62,781 nt of DNA from positions 1 through 62,781 of the forward strand of contig JBBIMW010000009.1 of NCBI GenBank assembly GCA_037444185.1, written 5' to 3'. Below, one piece after another: positions 42,766 to 50,724 of this stretch. The position numbers were made by a program, and so were the translations under genes. The notes below the pieces were generated by a model. That model was not told the DNA's origin. It did no database searches and saw only the letters and a program-made list of their open reading frames with translations. Position 1 is the stretch's first letter; the number at the start of each line of letters is the position of its first letter. Origin of the DNA: JAILZP01 sp037444185 (lineage in GTDB: Bacteria > Bacillota > Desulfotomaculia > Desulfotomaculales > Desulfocucumaceae).

Positions 42766-43506
42766 TTATTCTGCATTGTCCGGGACCTGTGCCCGGGCGG
42801 GCGGTTCCGGCAAAGCCGGCAGTGCGGCGGAGAAAAAGGGGTTGGGCCGGCCCAGGCTCCAGCGTATAACTTCTTCCATTTCCAATCGCGCGGCAGGAGT
42901 TGGCCGGGAATAAATCAGCAGGGTCATGTTCACTGTTACCGTACCGTCTGGCGCGGCTGGCATAACATAACTTAAAATGCCATCCCCCCCGGGCGGGGAT
43001 TGAGCAGCCGCGTTTTCCGGTATATAGCGGTTAATCTGGACATCGCGCAGTTCGCTCAAGTTGGGCAGGTTCTCCAGATAATTGATTACTGCAGACACCT
43101 GGGGAAATAGTCCTCTAAGTTCTATTTCGACGGGCAATACAATAAAATGTTTGCTGTCTATAATGTTCAGCGGCTTGAACTTTCTCACAATCACCTGATT
43201 TTTTTCTGTAACCCGGCTCAATTGTATGATAAACTGACCGTCCCGCATTTCGGTGTCTAGCCCGGCGCTCAAATCTGCAATTCTTTTTTTGGTTTTTTCG
43301 AGGGCCGCTTTTTCCTCTTCCACGGAACCTGCCTGGGCGGAAAGCTGGGAAATATGGTTTCTGATCTCGTGCAGCTCGGCCTTTGTTTTATAATGGTTCT
43401 GGATGTGGGTTGCCAAAGCCAGCCTGTATCCGGCGTAGCTAAAAAAAAGAATCGTCAATAAAATTAGCATTGCCTTCTCACGCTTCCCCAGCTTATAAGC
43501 CTTCAA
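42766..43506 (-). CDS. pilO: Type IV pilus inner-membrane alignment protein PilO
   Basis: A 246-residue bitopic membrane protein with one N-terminal hydrophobic segment (about 13-32), a coiled-coil stretch (about 40-80), and an alpha/beta domain with the PilO-like FIVLPVEIELRGLFPQVSAVI run (about 122-142). It pairs with PilN to connect the cytoplasmic PilM ring to the pilus machinery. TTG start overlaps the pilN stop (TTGA) with GGGGGGAAG upstream. A proline/alanine-rich tail is unusual. It is the last gene of the pil operon. Confidence 0.82.
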   Translation of the reverse strand: MKAYKLGKREKAMLILLTILFFSYAGYRLALATHIQNHYKTKAELHEIRNHISQLSAQAGSVEEEKAALEKTKKRIADLSAGLDTEMRDGQFIIQLSRVTEKNQVIVRKFKPLNIIDSKHFIVLPVEIELRGLFPQVSAVINYLENLPNLSELRDVQINRYIPENAAAQSPPGGDGILSYVMPAAPDGTVTVNMTLLIYSRPTPAARLEMEEVIRWSLGRPNPFFSAALPALPEPPARAQVPDNAE

Positions 43507-44294
43507 CCATCGCTTCCCCCCTTCAGCTGGGCTAAAATGGAGAAATTAGTGATCCCCTTTGCATCGTCAAATTTGATTTCTTTCAGGTTAACTTGAGAAA
43601 AATGCGGCAGCCGGCCCAGATGATAGACAAGTACTCCCACGGCGGCGAGGGAAGTGCTTTCGCCTTCAATAATCAGAGTGTCGGGCGCAGGGTGATCAAG
43701 GTTATGATTCCTGTCCCGGTCCTGTTCGTCAGCCTGCCCGTGCTGCTCCTGTTCCTGGGTTTGCCTTGCCGGATTTTGTGTTGTCTGAATTGCAGCCGGC
43801 ATTCCTGAAGACTGTGGAATAGCCTCACCTGTTAACTGACCGGCTTTTTGCAAACTGTTATGCAAAAGAGAAGGAACAGCACCAGTTTTTCCGGTGGTTT
43901 CCTGAGCAGTCCCCTGGGCCGCGCCTGCGGCCTGCAGTTTTAATGAACTGAGCAGTATTTCCCCTGGTATGACCTTATTTAGATCCAAAAACATTTTGGA
44001 CCATGCATGCTTTCCCCTGACCAGACGTTCCAGAACTCCTGCCTCTGTATCCAGTTCCCGGCGCTGTCTTTTAAGTTCCTCCAATTGAGAAGCTGTTTCT
44101 GCGATTTTTGGCACTTGCTGCCTGAGGGTGGTCAGCTCATTCCGGGTATTAATAAAATCCACCCCAAAAAAAATACATGCCGTGGCAAATCCCCCCGCTG
44201 TGAGGACAATTATTGAAATCAACATTAAAATTTTGGGGTTCATTTTGGATCCATTCTGTAGTTCCAGGGGAAGAAGATTAACCAGGTAATTCAC
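43503..44294 (-). CDS. pilN: Type IV pilus inner-membrane protein PilN, with low-complexity insert
   Basis: A 263-residue bitopic protein: the short cytoplasmic NLLPLELQ motif that binds PilM (about 5-12), one membrane segment (about 23-45), a coiled coil, and the family's VIPGEILLSSLKL strand (about 109-121). It is longer than usual because of a Gln/Glu/Asp/His-rich stretch at about 165-205 (QTTQNPARQTQEQEQHG and on). GTG start overlaps the pilM stop by 4 bases; GGGAGGTG is upstream. Confidence 0.82.
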   Translation of the reverse strand: MNYLVNLLPLELQNGSKMNPKILMLISIIVLTAGGFATACIFFGVDFINTRNELTTLRQQVPKIAETASQLEELKRQRRELDTEAGVLERLVRGKHAWSKMFLDLNKVIPGEILLSSLKLQAAGAAQGTAQETTGKTGAVPSLLHNSLQKAGQLTGEAIPQSSGMPAAIQTTQNPARQTQEQEQHGQADEQDRDRNHNLDHPAPDTLIIEGESTSLAAVGVLVYHLGRLPHFSQVNLKEIKFDDAKGITNFSILAQLKGGSDG

Positions 44295-45358
44295 CGCAAC
44301 ACCTCCCGCAGAGCAAGGCCCGCCGCCACTGAAAAAACCGGATCAATTGCTTGGGGGGGCTGCTTTTTGTCTTTGCAGGCCAAAAGCGGAAAACCCGCTT
44401 CCACCTTTATTCCCAGCTGGTCGGCCAAAAAACCGGCCAGTTTCGCAATCTTACTAAAAGCGCCAGTAAGAACCAGATTTGTCACCTGGTTGTCCCGCTC
44501 CTGCAACTGGTAAAAGTCCAGAGAACGCCTGACTTCCCGCACCAGATCCGCTAAATGCTCAAACTGTGTTCCGTCATAAGCGTTTGGCAAGCCAGGCGGA
44601 GCTTCTGTCGATACTGCAGCCTCCTTGTCCAATGCTTCTACACCCCAAAGGAGTGGCGTATTTTCTGCCGGAGCCGTTTTTAAAACGCCTGCCGCCAATA
44701 ATCTTCCTGCTTCGACTGGCAAAGAGCGCACATAAAGCAGTTCCCGGCCTTTTAACACAATAAACTGACCGGAAAAATAATCCACATTCAGCACAGCCCG
44801 CACTCCATTGTCATGGGCCGGATACCCGAAGGATCCATGGAAAACCCTCCAAAGTGCCAGGTGCTGTAAATCTATGGCGGTGATTTTCAGGCCCGCCTGG
44901 CTAAATATGTTGTAATGGCGGTAAACAGCATCTTTCTGTGCAGCCGCCAGAAGTATATGAAGCTGATTTCCCTCCCCGTCAGATTTCTGTCTCAGCACCA
45001 GCGGCCTGATTACCAATTCTTCAACGGGCAGTGGCAGCAGTTTTTCCGCCTCCCATATAATTGCCCGGTCCAGTTCCTTCATAGGCATTTTTGGCAGTCT
45101 CATCTGGCGAAGGATCACCTTCTGCCCCCCGATAACGGAGATCGCATTCTTTCCTGCCCCCGGAGCAGATTGAATGGCTCTCTTTAGCACCCCGGCCAGT
45201 TCGTGCACACCCCCATTATCCCATAACTCCACGCCCGGGCCGGGATGACGGTGTAACAGCCTGCAAACTGCCCCGCGTCGGCGGGACGATAGCAGTACAG
45301 CTATTTTTATTTCCACCGGGTCAATATCGACGGCTGTGATAACCCTTTTCCCAAACAT
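44291..45358 (-). CDS. pilM: Type IV pilus actin-like ATPase PilM
   Basis: Cytoplasmic actin-fold protein of 355 residues that assembles under the inner membrane and binds the PilN N-terminus. Seen: an N-terminal AVDIDPVEIKIAVL phosphate-1 region, the RQMRLPKMPMKELDRAIIWEAEKLLP block (positions about 88-113), AVLNVDYFSGQFIVL (phosphate-2) and NLVLTGAFSKIAKLAGFLAD near 300. ATG at 45358 follows GGAAGGGACG. Confidence 0.87.
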   Translation of the reverse strand: MFGKRVITAVDIDPVEIKIAVLLSSRRRGAVCRLLHRHPGPGVELWDNGGVHELAGVLKRAIQSAPGAGKNAISVIGGQKVILRQMRLPKMPMKELDRAIIWEAEKLLPLPVEELVIRPLVLRQKSDGEGNQLHILLAAAQKDAVYRHYNIFSQAGLKITAIDLQHLALWRVFHGSFGYPAHDNGVRAVLNVDYFSGQFIVLKGRELLYVRSLPVEAGRLLAAGVLKTAPAENTPLLWGVEALDKEAAVSTEAPPGLPNAYDGTQFEHLADLVREVRRSLDFYQLQERDNQVTNLVLTGAFSKIAKLAGFLADQLGIKVEAGFPLLACKDKKQPPQAIDPVFSVAAGLALREVLR

Positions 45359-45436
45359 AAGCGTCCCTTCCGGTCAATAGACAGATTGCGTCTCTTTACG
45401 CAAATTATTTCGCGATTTTTTAAATAAAGCCCTGCT

Positions 45437-46807
45437 TTAAAACACGTTATGATATTCCCGCCAGGAGACTATCCTCACGCCGAACAAACCCGCCGGCAGT
45501 GCCGGAGTACTGGCGGTGTTCTGAATTACGTCTCCATCCTGGATTATTTTCGTGTTCCCGCTAACATCCAAATATTGAGCAGCCACGGCGCCTTTTATTG
45601 TGCTGTTTCCGCCGGCCCCGAACCGGCCCGCATATATAACGGCACTGATATTTTCGTTCCCCTGAATCTCCACCGTGCCGTCCACCAACAGAACCAGGGC
45701 GTCCTGGCCTGCATTTACCGGCAATATGTTGCCCCGTATTTCAACATTACCTTTAACGGCAATGATCCATTTTCCGCTGTACGCACCTTCGATATATAAA
45801 TTTTTTCCACTGGCATTAAGGAAAAAATTACCACTTGTTTTTCCGCTAAGATTGAATTCATACCGGTTTCCCTTTTCTGTCACATTTAAGAGGGGATAGT
45901 TTCGGCAGGCGTCTACTTTTCCTGCCGGATTCAAACCGGCTGCCGGATTTGTCAAGGCTGGAATATTCTCCCGCGGGCCGTGCAGTCTGGGAACCTGCCC
46001 TCCGTCCTGAATAATAAATGTGCCTGCTGGATATTGCATCGAGGGAGTATAGAAGGCCCCGCCAGGGGAAAATGTTACTATGCCCGGATTATTAACAATG
46101 GTTCCGTCCGCTTGCAGGTAGCCGGCTCCACTTATCCTTCCGTGCCGGTTGTCCAGATTGCCCCCTGCCAGCAATCTCCCTCCGGGCAGCATTTCGATAG
46201 AACCGTTTTTATTCGTCAGGTTGCCTCCGGCCACCACCAGGCCTGCCTGCTTGACGTTAAGACCTTGCTGGCCTCCTAAATCGCCCACTGCCAGCAGGTT
46301 GCCGGTAATGGACACGCTTCCGCCGGGGACGAAGCTGGTGCCGCTGCAGACGGCATTTTCCAAAACGGCCGCCGCCGTGCGCTGCACTCTCACTTTAAGT
46401 GTTTTGCGCGCCTTGCGGGCACCGGCCTGTCCCTCGGACAGTATCTCTTTGGTGCTGTCATCCACCGGGCTAACGGTAATTTTGGAGATTTGGCCGCTTC
46501 CCAGCATGATTGGCGTGGGCGGCGGCCCGGCGGCAAAATCCTGTGACAGGCGGCCAACCATCAATTCCACTCCCGCTTCGGCAAGATAGAGAGCCTGGGT
46601 CATTGCCACCTGATTGGAGGCCGCCCTTTTGTCCACTGCGGCCAGTTGCGCCAGGGAGCCGGCAAAGACCAAAAGCAGCAGTGTAAGCAATAGTGCCGTA
46701 ATAACTGCCGCCCCTTGCTGCTCACCAGCCCGGGCTTTTTTTAGTAAATCAAATATTATCAGGCACCTTCGCCTGCCCTTGGATATTTTCTGGTGGTCGC
46801 CGGTCAA
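45437..46807 (-). CDS. PilX-like minor pilin with long glycine/asparagine-rich passenger
   Basis: A 456-residue exported protein. Near residue 30 the PilX N-terminal pattern GEQQGAAVITALLLTLLLL begins, a pilin-like membrane helix without the classical Gly-Phe site, followed by LYLAEAGVELMVGRL. The rest (about 160-440) is rich in Gly, Asn and Val, with recurring LLAVGDLGG, LVVAGGNL, LLAGGNLDN and YLQADGTIVNN units that suggest a beta-solenoid similar to bactofilin-like domains. TTG at 46807 with GGGGGG upstream is the assumed start. It lies among minor-pilin genes and may cap the pilus. Confidence 0.75.
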   Translation of the reverse strand: MTGDHQKISKGRRRCLIIFDLLKKARAGEQQGAAVITALLLTLLLLVFAGSLAQLAAVDKRAASNQVAMTQALYLAEAGVELMVGRLSQDFAAGPPPTPIMLGSGQISKITVSPVDDSTKEILSEGQAGARKARKTLKVRVQRTAAAVLENAVCSGTSFVPGGSVSITGNLLAVGDLGGQQGLNVKQAGLVVAGGNLTNKNGSIEMLPGGRLLAGGNLDNRHGRISGAGYLQADGTIVNNPGIVTFSPGGAFYTPSMQYPAGTFIIQDGGQVPRLHGPRENIPALTNPAAGLNPAGKVDACRNYPLLNVTEKGNRYEFNLSGKTSGNFFLNASGKNLYIEGAYSGKWIIAVKGNVEIRGNILPVNAGQDALVLLVDGTVEIQGNENISAVIYAGRFGAGGNSTIKGAVAAQYLDVSGNTKIIQDGDVIQNTASTPALPAGLFGVRIVSWREYHNVF

Positions 46808-46859
46808 TTCAGGTTGACCCCCCCAAATCCCCTGGCTGTGGAGCGTTTGTCCGGTAAAA

Positions 46860-47423
46860 TTAATTTTGTCCGCGCATCATCCGTACGGTCACCCTTGAAG
46901 TCAGTATAAAACCATTGATTCCTGTAAGTTTCACCTCCACTGTTGCAGGCAATCCGGCAACTTCACTGAACGTCGCTTCATAAATCTGGCCGGCTGCGGC
47001 ATTATTCCCGTCCCAGTGGATTTTGTTACTGCTGATGGCCCTCTTGATCTCGCGGCCATCCAAAAAATACTTGATGTATTTTGTGTTGTCCGGATTTTTA
47101 AATACAATGTGTGACCGGGCAGATAATTCGTCTATCCCGGCGCTTGCCCTCAGTTCCCTGGTCAGCCGGTCCATAACCAGACGCAAATCTTGTTGGACGG
47201 CAATCTGCGCTTCGCTTTTTTTCCAGCTGTGCATTGTACTGTTAACAAGAAAATAGGCCGCCCCCAGTAAAACTGACAAAAGGACGGTCGTCATCAGCAC
47301 CTCTATCAGCGTCATGCCCCGGCAGTCAGTGGCTAGCTGACGCAGAGCGGCCATTCGCCTGAAAACCGGTGTAACAGCAGTATAACATTTTATTCGCCGG
47401 CACCCTCCACCGTCGGAAATCAA
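46860..47423 (-). CDS. PilW-like minor pilin (prepilin-type cleavage site)
   Basis: A 187-residue prepilin-like protein with an unusually long leader before the type III cleavage signal CRG-MTLIEVLMTTVLL (cleavage near residue 36). The hydrophobic helix is followed by LVMDRLTRELRASAGI, typical of PilW/PulJ-like minor pilins, and a short beta-rich head. TTG at 47423 is used because AGGTGGAG lies upstream; an in-frame ATG 22 codons later would give a shorter leader. Confidence 0.78.
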   Translation of the reverse strand: MISDGGGCRRIKCYTAVTPVFRRMAALRQLATDCRGMTLIEVLMTTVLLSVLLGAAYFLVNSTMHSWKKSEAQIAVQQDLRLVMDRLTRELRASAGIDELSARSHIVFKNPDNTKYIKYFLDGREIKRAISSNKIHWDGNNAAAGQIYEATFSEVAGLPATVEVKLTGINGFILTSRVTVRMMRGQN

Positions 47424-47511
47424 TTTCCATCTCCACCTGCTATGTATTGTGACTCTTAAATCCGCACCGCCAAATATTTATTCATCCATCGCGGCTTCTT
47501 TATGCCGTCGT

Positions 47512-47907
47512 TCATCCCCTGCGCTTCAGCGTTGTCAGTTCCAGTTGCCGATCCTGCCCCTGGTGCCGATAGTAAACGGTGACCCGCGCCTGAACCAGCC
47601 GCTGATCCGGTTGATATACTTCCACTGAATACGTGTATGTATAACCGGGTGCGCCGGGAAAGTTCCGAGGGACATCCTGTCTTTCTCCGCCCGCAAGGGA
47701 AACGGCCAGCAGTTCCTCCATCACCGCCTGGCCTGTGTTGATGGCCATCGTCTCATCCCAGGCCGACTTAGCCGCCACTTTGCTTGAGACTATTAAGTTG
47801 GTGGCCGTGGCCGCCACCAGAGCCAGTATGGCGGCGGCCACCAGCACTTCGACAAAAGTGAAGGCGGAATAGTTGCGGCGCAGATAAAGTGAAACACGTG
47901 ACCACAC
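47512..47907 (-). CDS. PilV-like minor pilin with Ala at the cleavage position
   Basis: A 131-residue prepilin-like protein. The signal reads NYSA-FTFVEVLVAAAIL (cleavage near residue 15), so the residue before the cut is Ala and not the almost invariant Gly, while Glu5 of the mature helix is kept. A short C-terminal domain with YTYSVEVYQPDQ and VTVYYRHQGQDR strands follows. GTG start with GGGCGGTG upstream. A MITE-like element separates it from the upstream pilin gene. Confidence 0.75.
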   Translation of the reverse strand: MWSRVSLYLRRNYSAFTFVEVLVAAAILALVAATATNLIVSSKVAAKSAWDETMAINTGQAVMEELLAVSLAGGERQDVPRNFPGAPGYTYTYSVEVYQPDQRLVQARVTVYYRHQGQDRQLELTTLKRRG

Positions 47908-47941
47908 AAAATCACCGCCCTGGGAGGCTGTATTTGGCTAG

Positions 47942-48063
47942 GAGGATGCTGAAAAAGTCCATCTGCTGTGTTGCGGCGGCTTTTTCGCTCCAACGCACCA
48001 CCAAGTACGCCTCCGCTCAAACCCTTGCCGCGCCTTGCATCTGGAGCTTTTTGAACAGCCTCC
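47942..48063 (-). mobile_element. MITE-like element inside the pil operon
   Basis: A 122-bp non-coding element, a reverse-complement copy of the one at 60444-60569. It starts with GGAGGATGCTGAAAAAG and ends with CTTTTTGAACAGCCTCC, imperfect terminal inverted repeats, and shares the internal GCGGCTTTTTCGCTCCAACG and TTGCCGCGCCTTGCATCTGG. Similarity continues to about 48093 beyond the right end. It lies in the 205-base gap between two pilin genes; no transposase is encoded. Confidence 0.75.
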
Positions 48064-48112
48064 TGCTGTATCCGGCTATACCTGCTTGATAGAGATACTC
48101 AGATTTAAGAGC

Positions 48113-48724
48113 CTAATAGACAATCCGGCAGTAAACCCAGGTATCATTAGTAGTTCTTTTGCGAAAATTACCAGTCAGGATGTTTCCGTCGTCTATCTGC
48201 CGGTCTATTTTGAGGCAGACGGCATCGATTTCGGAAAGGGTTAATCCTACAAAACCCATCTCAATACAATGGTCAGTCAGCCCGTCGCCGTTAAAGTCCA
48301 TGGCTCCGGTGGAACCCGCACCCTCCCACTGATAACCCTCCTCTTGGGCACTGGCGGAGGATTTCCAGAAAGGGTTCAATGGCCAGTTTTCCAAATAAGG
48401 GCCATTCCAGCCTGTGACGCTGACGCCTATTTGGGGCGCCGCGTTGACAAGAAAATCCCAACCCCTTTTTCTCCCGGGGATATTCCGGTGCACGTAAATA
48501 TCGTCGTCGGGCGGGAACCGGCCGGTATCGGTGTAATAAGCCAGGGAAGCAGACCGAATGGCTCCTAGATCCCGCATAACCTTGGTCACTTTGGCCTTTT
48601 CCGCAACTTTAAAGGCGTTTGGTGCGGCTATGGCCGCCAGCACCCCGACGATGGCGATAACCACCAGCAGTTCCACCAGGGTGAATCCGCCATCGTTTCG
48701 TCGCGGTAGCGTCAGACCTGACAC
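48113..48724 (-). CDS. Type IV pilin / pseudopilin (GspG-like)
   Basis: A 203-residue prepilin with a 13-residue leader and the cleavage site GG-FTLVELLVVIAIVGVLAA. The hydrophobic helix is followed by IRSASLAYYTDTGRFPPDD, a pattern shared with GspG-like pseudopilins, and a C-terminal part with DFNGDGLTDHC, which resembles a calcium loop. It is a paralogue of the next pilin upstream: both share PNAFKxxEKxKV and the WNGPYLExWP block. GTG at 48724 follows AAGGGGGGTC. Confidence 0.88.
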   Translation of the reverse strand: MSGLTLPRRNDGGFTLVELLVVIAIVGVLAAIAAPNAFKVAEKAKVTKVMRDLGAIRSASLAYYTDTGRFPPDDDIYVHRNIPGRKRGWDFLVNAAPQIGVSVTGWNGPYLENWPLNPFWKSSASAQEEGYQWEGAGSTGAMDFNGDGLTDHCIEMGFVGLTLSEIDAVCLKIDRQIDDGNILTGNFRKRTTNDTWVYCRIVY

Positions 48725-48784
48725 CTGCGGTTTAGACCCCCCTTCTTCGGGAAAGATACTCCTTCCCCTCCGCTTTTCATTTAA

Positions 48785-49282
48785 TCAGTCTTTGGAGATA
48801 AGGATAGCTATGGTGGTGTTTGTGGCGCCGTTTTGCTTTACAACTTCGGACCCAAGATCGTTTTGTATTATTGCAAAAGCGGTTGAGGGTATTAAAGTCA
48901 GCTCAAGGTACCTTTTTTCTGCGGTGCCCGTCCAGTAAGTTGTATTCGTATCTTTTTTATATGAATAAGTCCCGCCCCATTGGTTTTTACTGGGCCAGCG
49001 CTCCAGGTAGGGGCCATTCCAACCGGGCACCGCCGGTGAAGGGGCGTCTACAAAACCATTTGCTGCTGCGTTGTTTGCCGGCCATGTGCCGGTATCGGTG
49101 TAGTAATTCAGCGCCGCCGCTTTAATAGCTTTGTAATCGGCCTCCGCCGCCGCCACTTTTCCTTTTTCGATGGCCTTAAAGGCGTTGGGGGTGATGATGG
49201 CGGCCAGGATGCCGATGATGGCGATGACCACCAAAAGCTCCACCAGGGTGAACCCCCGGTTGTCCTTCAGTTTTTTATGCAT
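48785..49282 (-). CDS. pilA: Type IV major-type pilin (GspG-like)
   Basis: A 165-residue prepilin, with a short basic leader MHKKLKDNRG and cleavage before FTLVELLVVIAIIGILAA. The tail contains a short Tyr/Thr-rich strand region and WNGPYLERWP shared with the neighbouring pilin. ATG at 49282 is set by a good AAGGAGG; the frame extends 15 codons further 5' without a better site. First pilin after pilC and with the best ribosome-binding site, so probably the most abundant. Confidence 0.88.
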   Translation of the reverse strand: MHKKLKDNRGFTLVELLVVIAIIGILAAIITPNAFKAIEKGKVAAAEADYKAIKAAALNYYTDTGTWPANNAAANGFVDAPSPAVPGWNGPYLERWPSKNQWGGTYSYKKDTNTTYWTGTAEKRYLELTLIPSTAFAIIQNDLGSEVVKQNGATNTTIAILISKD

Positions 49283-49381
49283 TGTTTTTCCTCCTTGATT
49301 TAAAGTAAAAGTGATGTTTGAGGACAAATTAATCAGTTAAACATGCATCAAACCCGCACCACATATCCGGAATTCCGCGCC

Positions 49382-50602
49382 TTACCTGCCCAGCCCCTGC
49401 ATCACGCTGGTGAACATGGGCAGGAGGAGGGAAATGACGATGAATCCCACTATGCCGCCCATGAAAACTATCAGTATAGGCTCCAGGACGCTCGTAAGCC
49501 GGCCCACGGTGATGTTCGCTTCCTGGTCGTAAAATATGCCCATGCGGTTCAAAATCACGTCCAGATTACCGGTTTCCTCCCCCACCGCCACCATGCGTAT
49601 CACCATCGGAGGGAAGACACCGCTTTTTCCCAGGGGAACGGACAAGCCTTGTCCTTCCCGCACGCTATCCTGTGCTCCGGCCACGCCGGCCTCCACCACC
49701 CGGTTGCCGGCGGTCTTCTTTACCACTTCCAGCGCCTGTATTATTGGCACCCCGCTCCTCAGCAAAATACCAAGGGTGCGGGCAAAACGGGCAATGATGA
49801 CTTTTTTTACCATCGGACCAAGAATGGGCATTCTCAATACCAGCCCGTCCCAGATTTCCCTGCCCCGGGGAGAGGTCCTCAGCAGATGTATGCCTATGGC
49901 TGCGGCCATCAAGAGCAGCGGGATAAAATACCAGTAATGTCCCGCCAGATGGCCTATTCCAATCACCATCCGGGTCGGCAGGGGCAGGGGGGCGCCCATG
50001 CTTTGGATGGTGCTGACTATGGGTGGCAGGACGAAGATGAATACAAAGGTGAGGATGACCGTGGCAAATGAAAGAACCAATATGGGATAGGCCAGGGCCG
50101 ACTTCACCTTTTCCCTCAATTCGTGTTCCCTTTCAAAATGATTGGCCAGGCTTTCCAGTACTTCGTCCAGCACGCCACCCACTTCACCGGCCTCCACCAT
50201 ATTGATGAATATCTCTGGAAATACCTGTGGGTAGGTGCTGAAGGAATCGGCCAATGAGTACCCCTGTTCCAGGCGCGCGCTAACCCCGCGCACCACCTCC
50301 TTGAGCACCCTGTCATCCACTTGCAGCTCCAGAATACGCATGGCCCCCGCCAGTGGCATGCCTGCATTTACCAAGGTGGACAGCTGGCGGCAGAAAAGTG
50401 CCAGCTCCCTCAGCCCGACCCTGCGGCGGTCAATCTGATTCCGTGAGAATAATTTAAACGGTGCCTTCATTATTTCGATCTGCACAGGGTAAAGCTGCTG
50501 GCTTTGCAGCATTCCGGCCGCCTCCTTTATTCCGGCCGCCTCTATTTTGCCTGTCGTTATTTTGCCTTTTGCATCCCGGGCGCGGTAATCGTAAACGGGC
50601 AA
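49382..50602 (-). CDS. pilC: Type IV pilus inner-membrane platform protein PilC
   Basis: Polytopic platform protein of 406 residues in the GspF family. The N-terminus PVYDYRARDAKGKITTGKIEA is typical, followed by two GspF domains (FCRQLSTLVNAGMPLAGAMRIL about 72-93; FARTLGILLRSGVPIIQALEV about 273-293) and three membrane segments, the last ending ISLLLPMFTSV. TTG at 50602 is preferred because it begins at the family start and has GGGGGAGG upstream; a frame extension of 12 codons is possible. Confidence 0.9.
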   Translation of the reverse strand: MPVYDYRARDAKGKITTGKIEAAGIKEAAGMLQSQQLYPVQIEIMKAPFKLFSRNQIDRRRVGLRELALFCRQLSTLVNAGMPLAGAMRILELQVDDRVLKEVVRGVSARLEQGYSLADSFSTYPQVFPEIFINMVEAGEVGGVLDEVLESLANHFEREHELREKVKSALAYPILVLSFATVILTFVFIFVLPPIVSTIQSMGAPLPLPTRMVIGIGHLAGHYWYFIPLLLMAAAIGIHLLRTSPRGREIWDGLVLRMPILGPMVKKVIIARFARTLGILLRSGVPIIQALEVVKKTAGNRVVEAGVAGAQDSVREGQGLSVPLGKSGVFPPMVIRMVAVGEETGNLDVILNRMGIFYDQEANITVGRLTSVLEPILIVFMGGIVGFIVISLLLPMFTSVMQGLGR

Positions 50603-50724
50603 AACTCTTTCCACCACCTCCCCCAAAAGGTAATCCAAGCTTGCTGCATAAAAGCGTGAGCCTAAATGTCCGTTAGAATCATTTTATAAGCATCTCTTCC
50701 CTTATTCAATACTTCGCCGTTAAA

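Noticed and set aside
42724..42975. Small plus-strand frames after nuoN (about 60 to 80 codons)
   Set aside because: They overlap the terminator and the pilO gene on the other strand and show no conserved features.
48035..48244. Small plus-strand gene starting MHLELFEQPPAVSGYTC, seen again near 60450 on the minus strand
   Set aside because: The shared peptide is only the translation of the MITE-like repeat; the frames diverge outside the element and have no ribosome-binding site.
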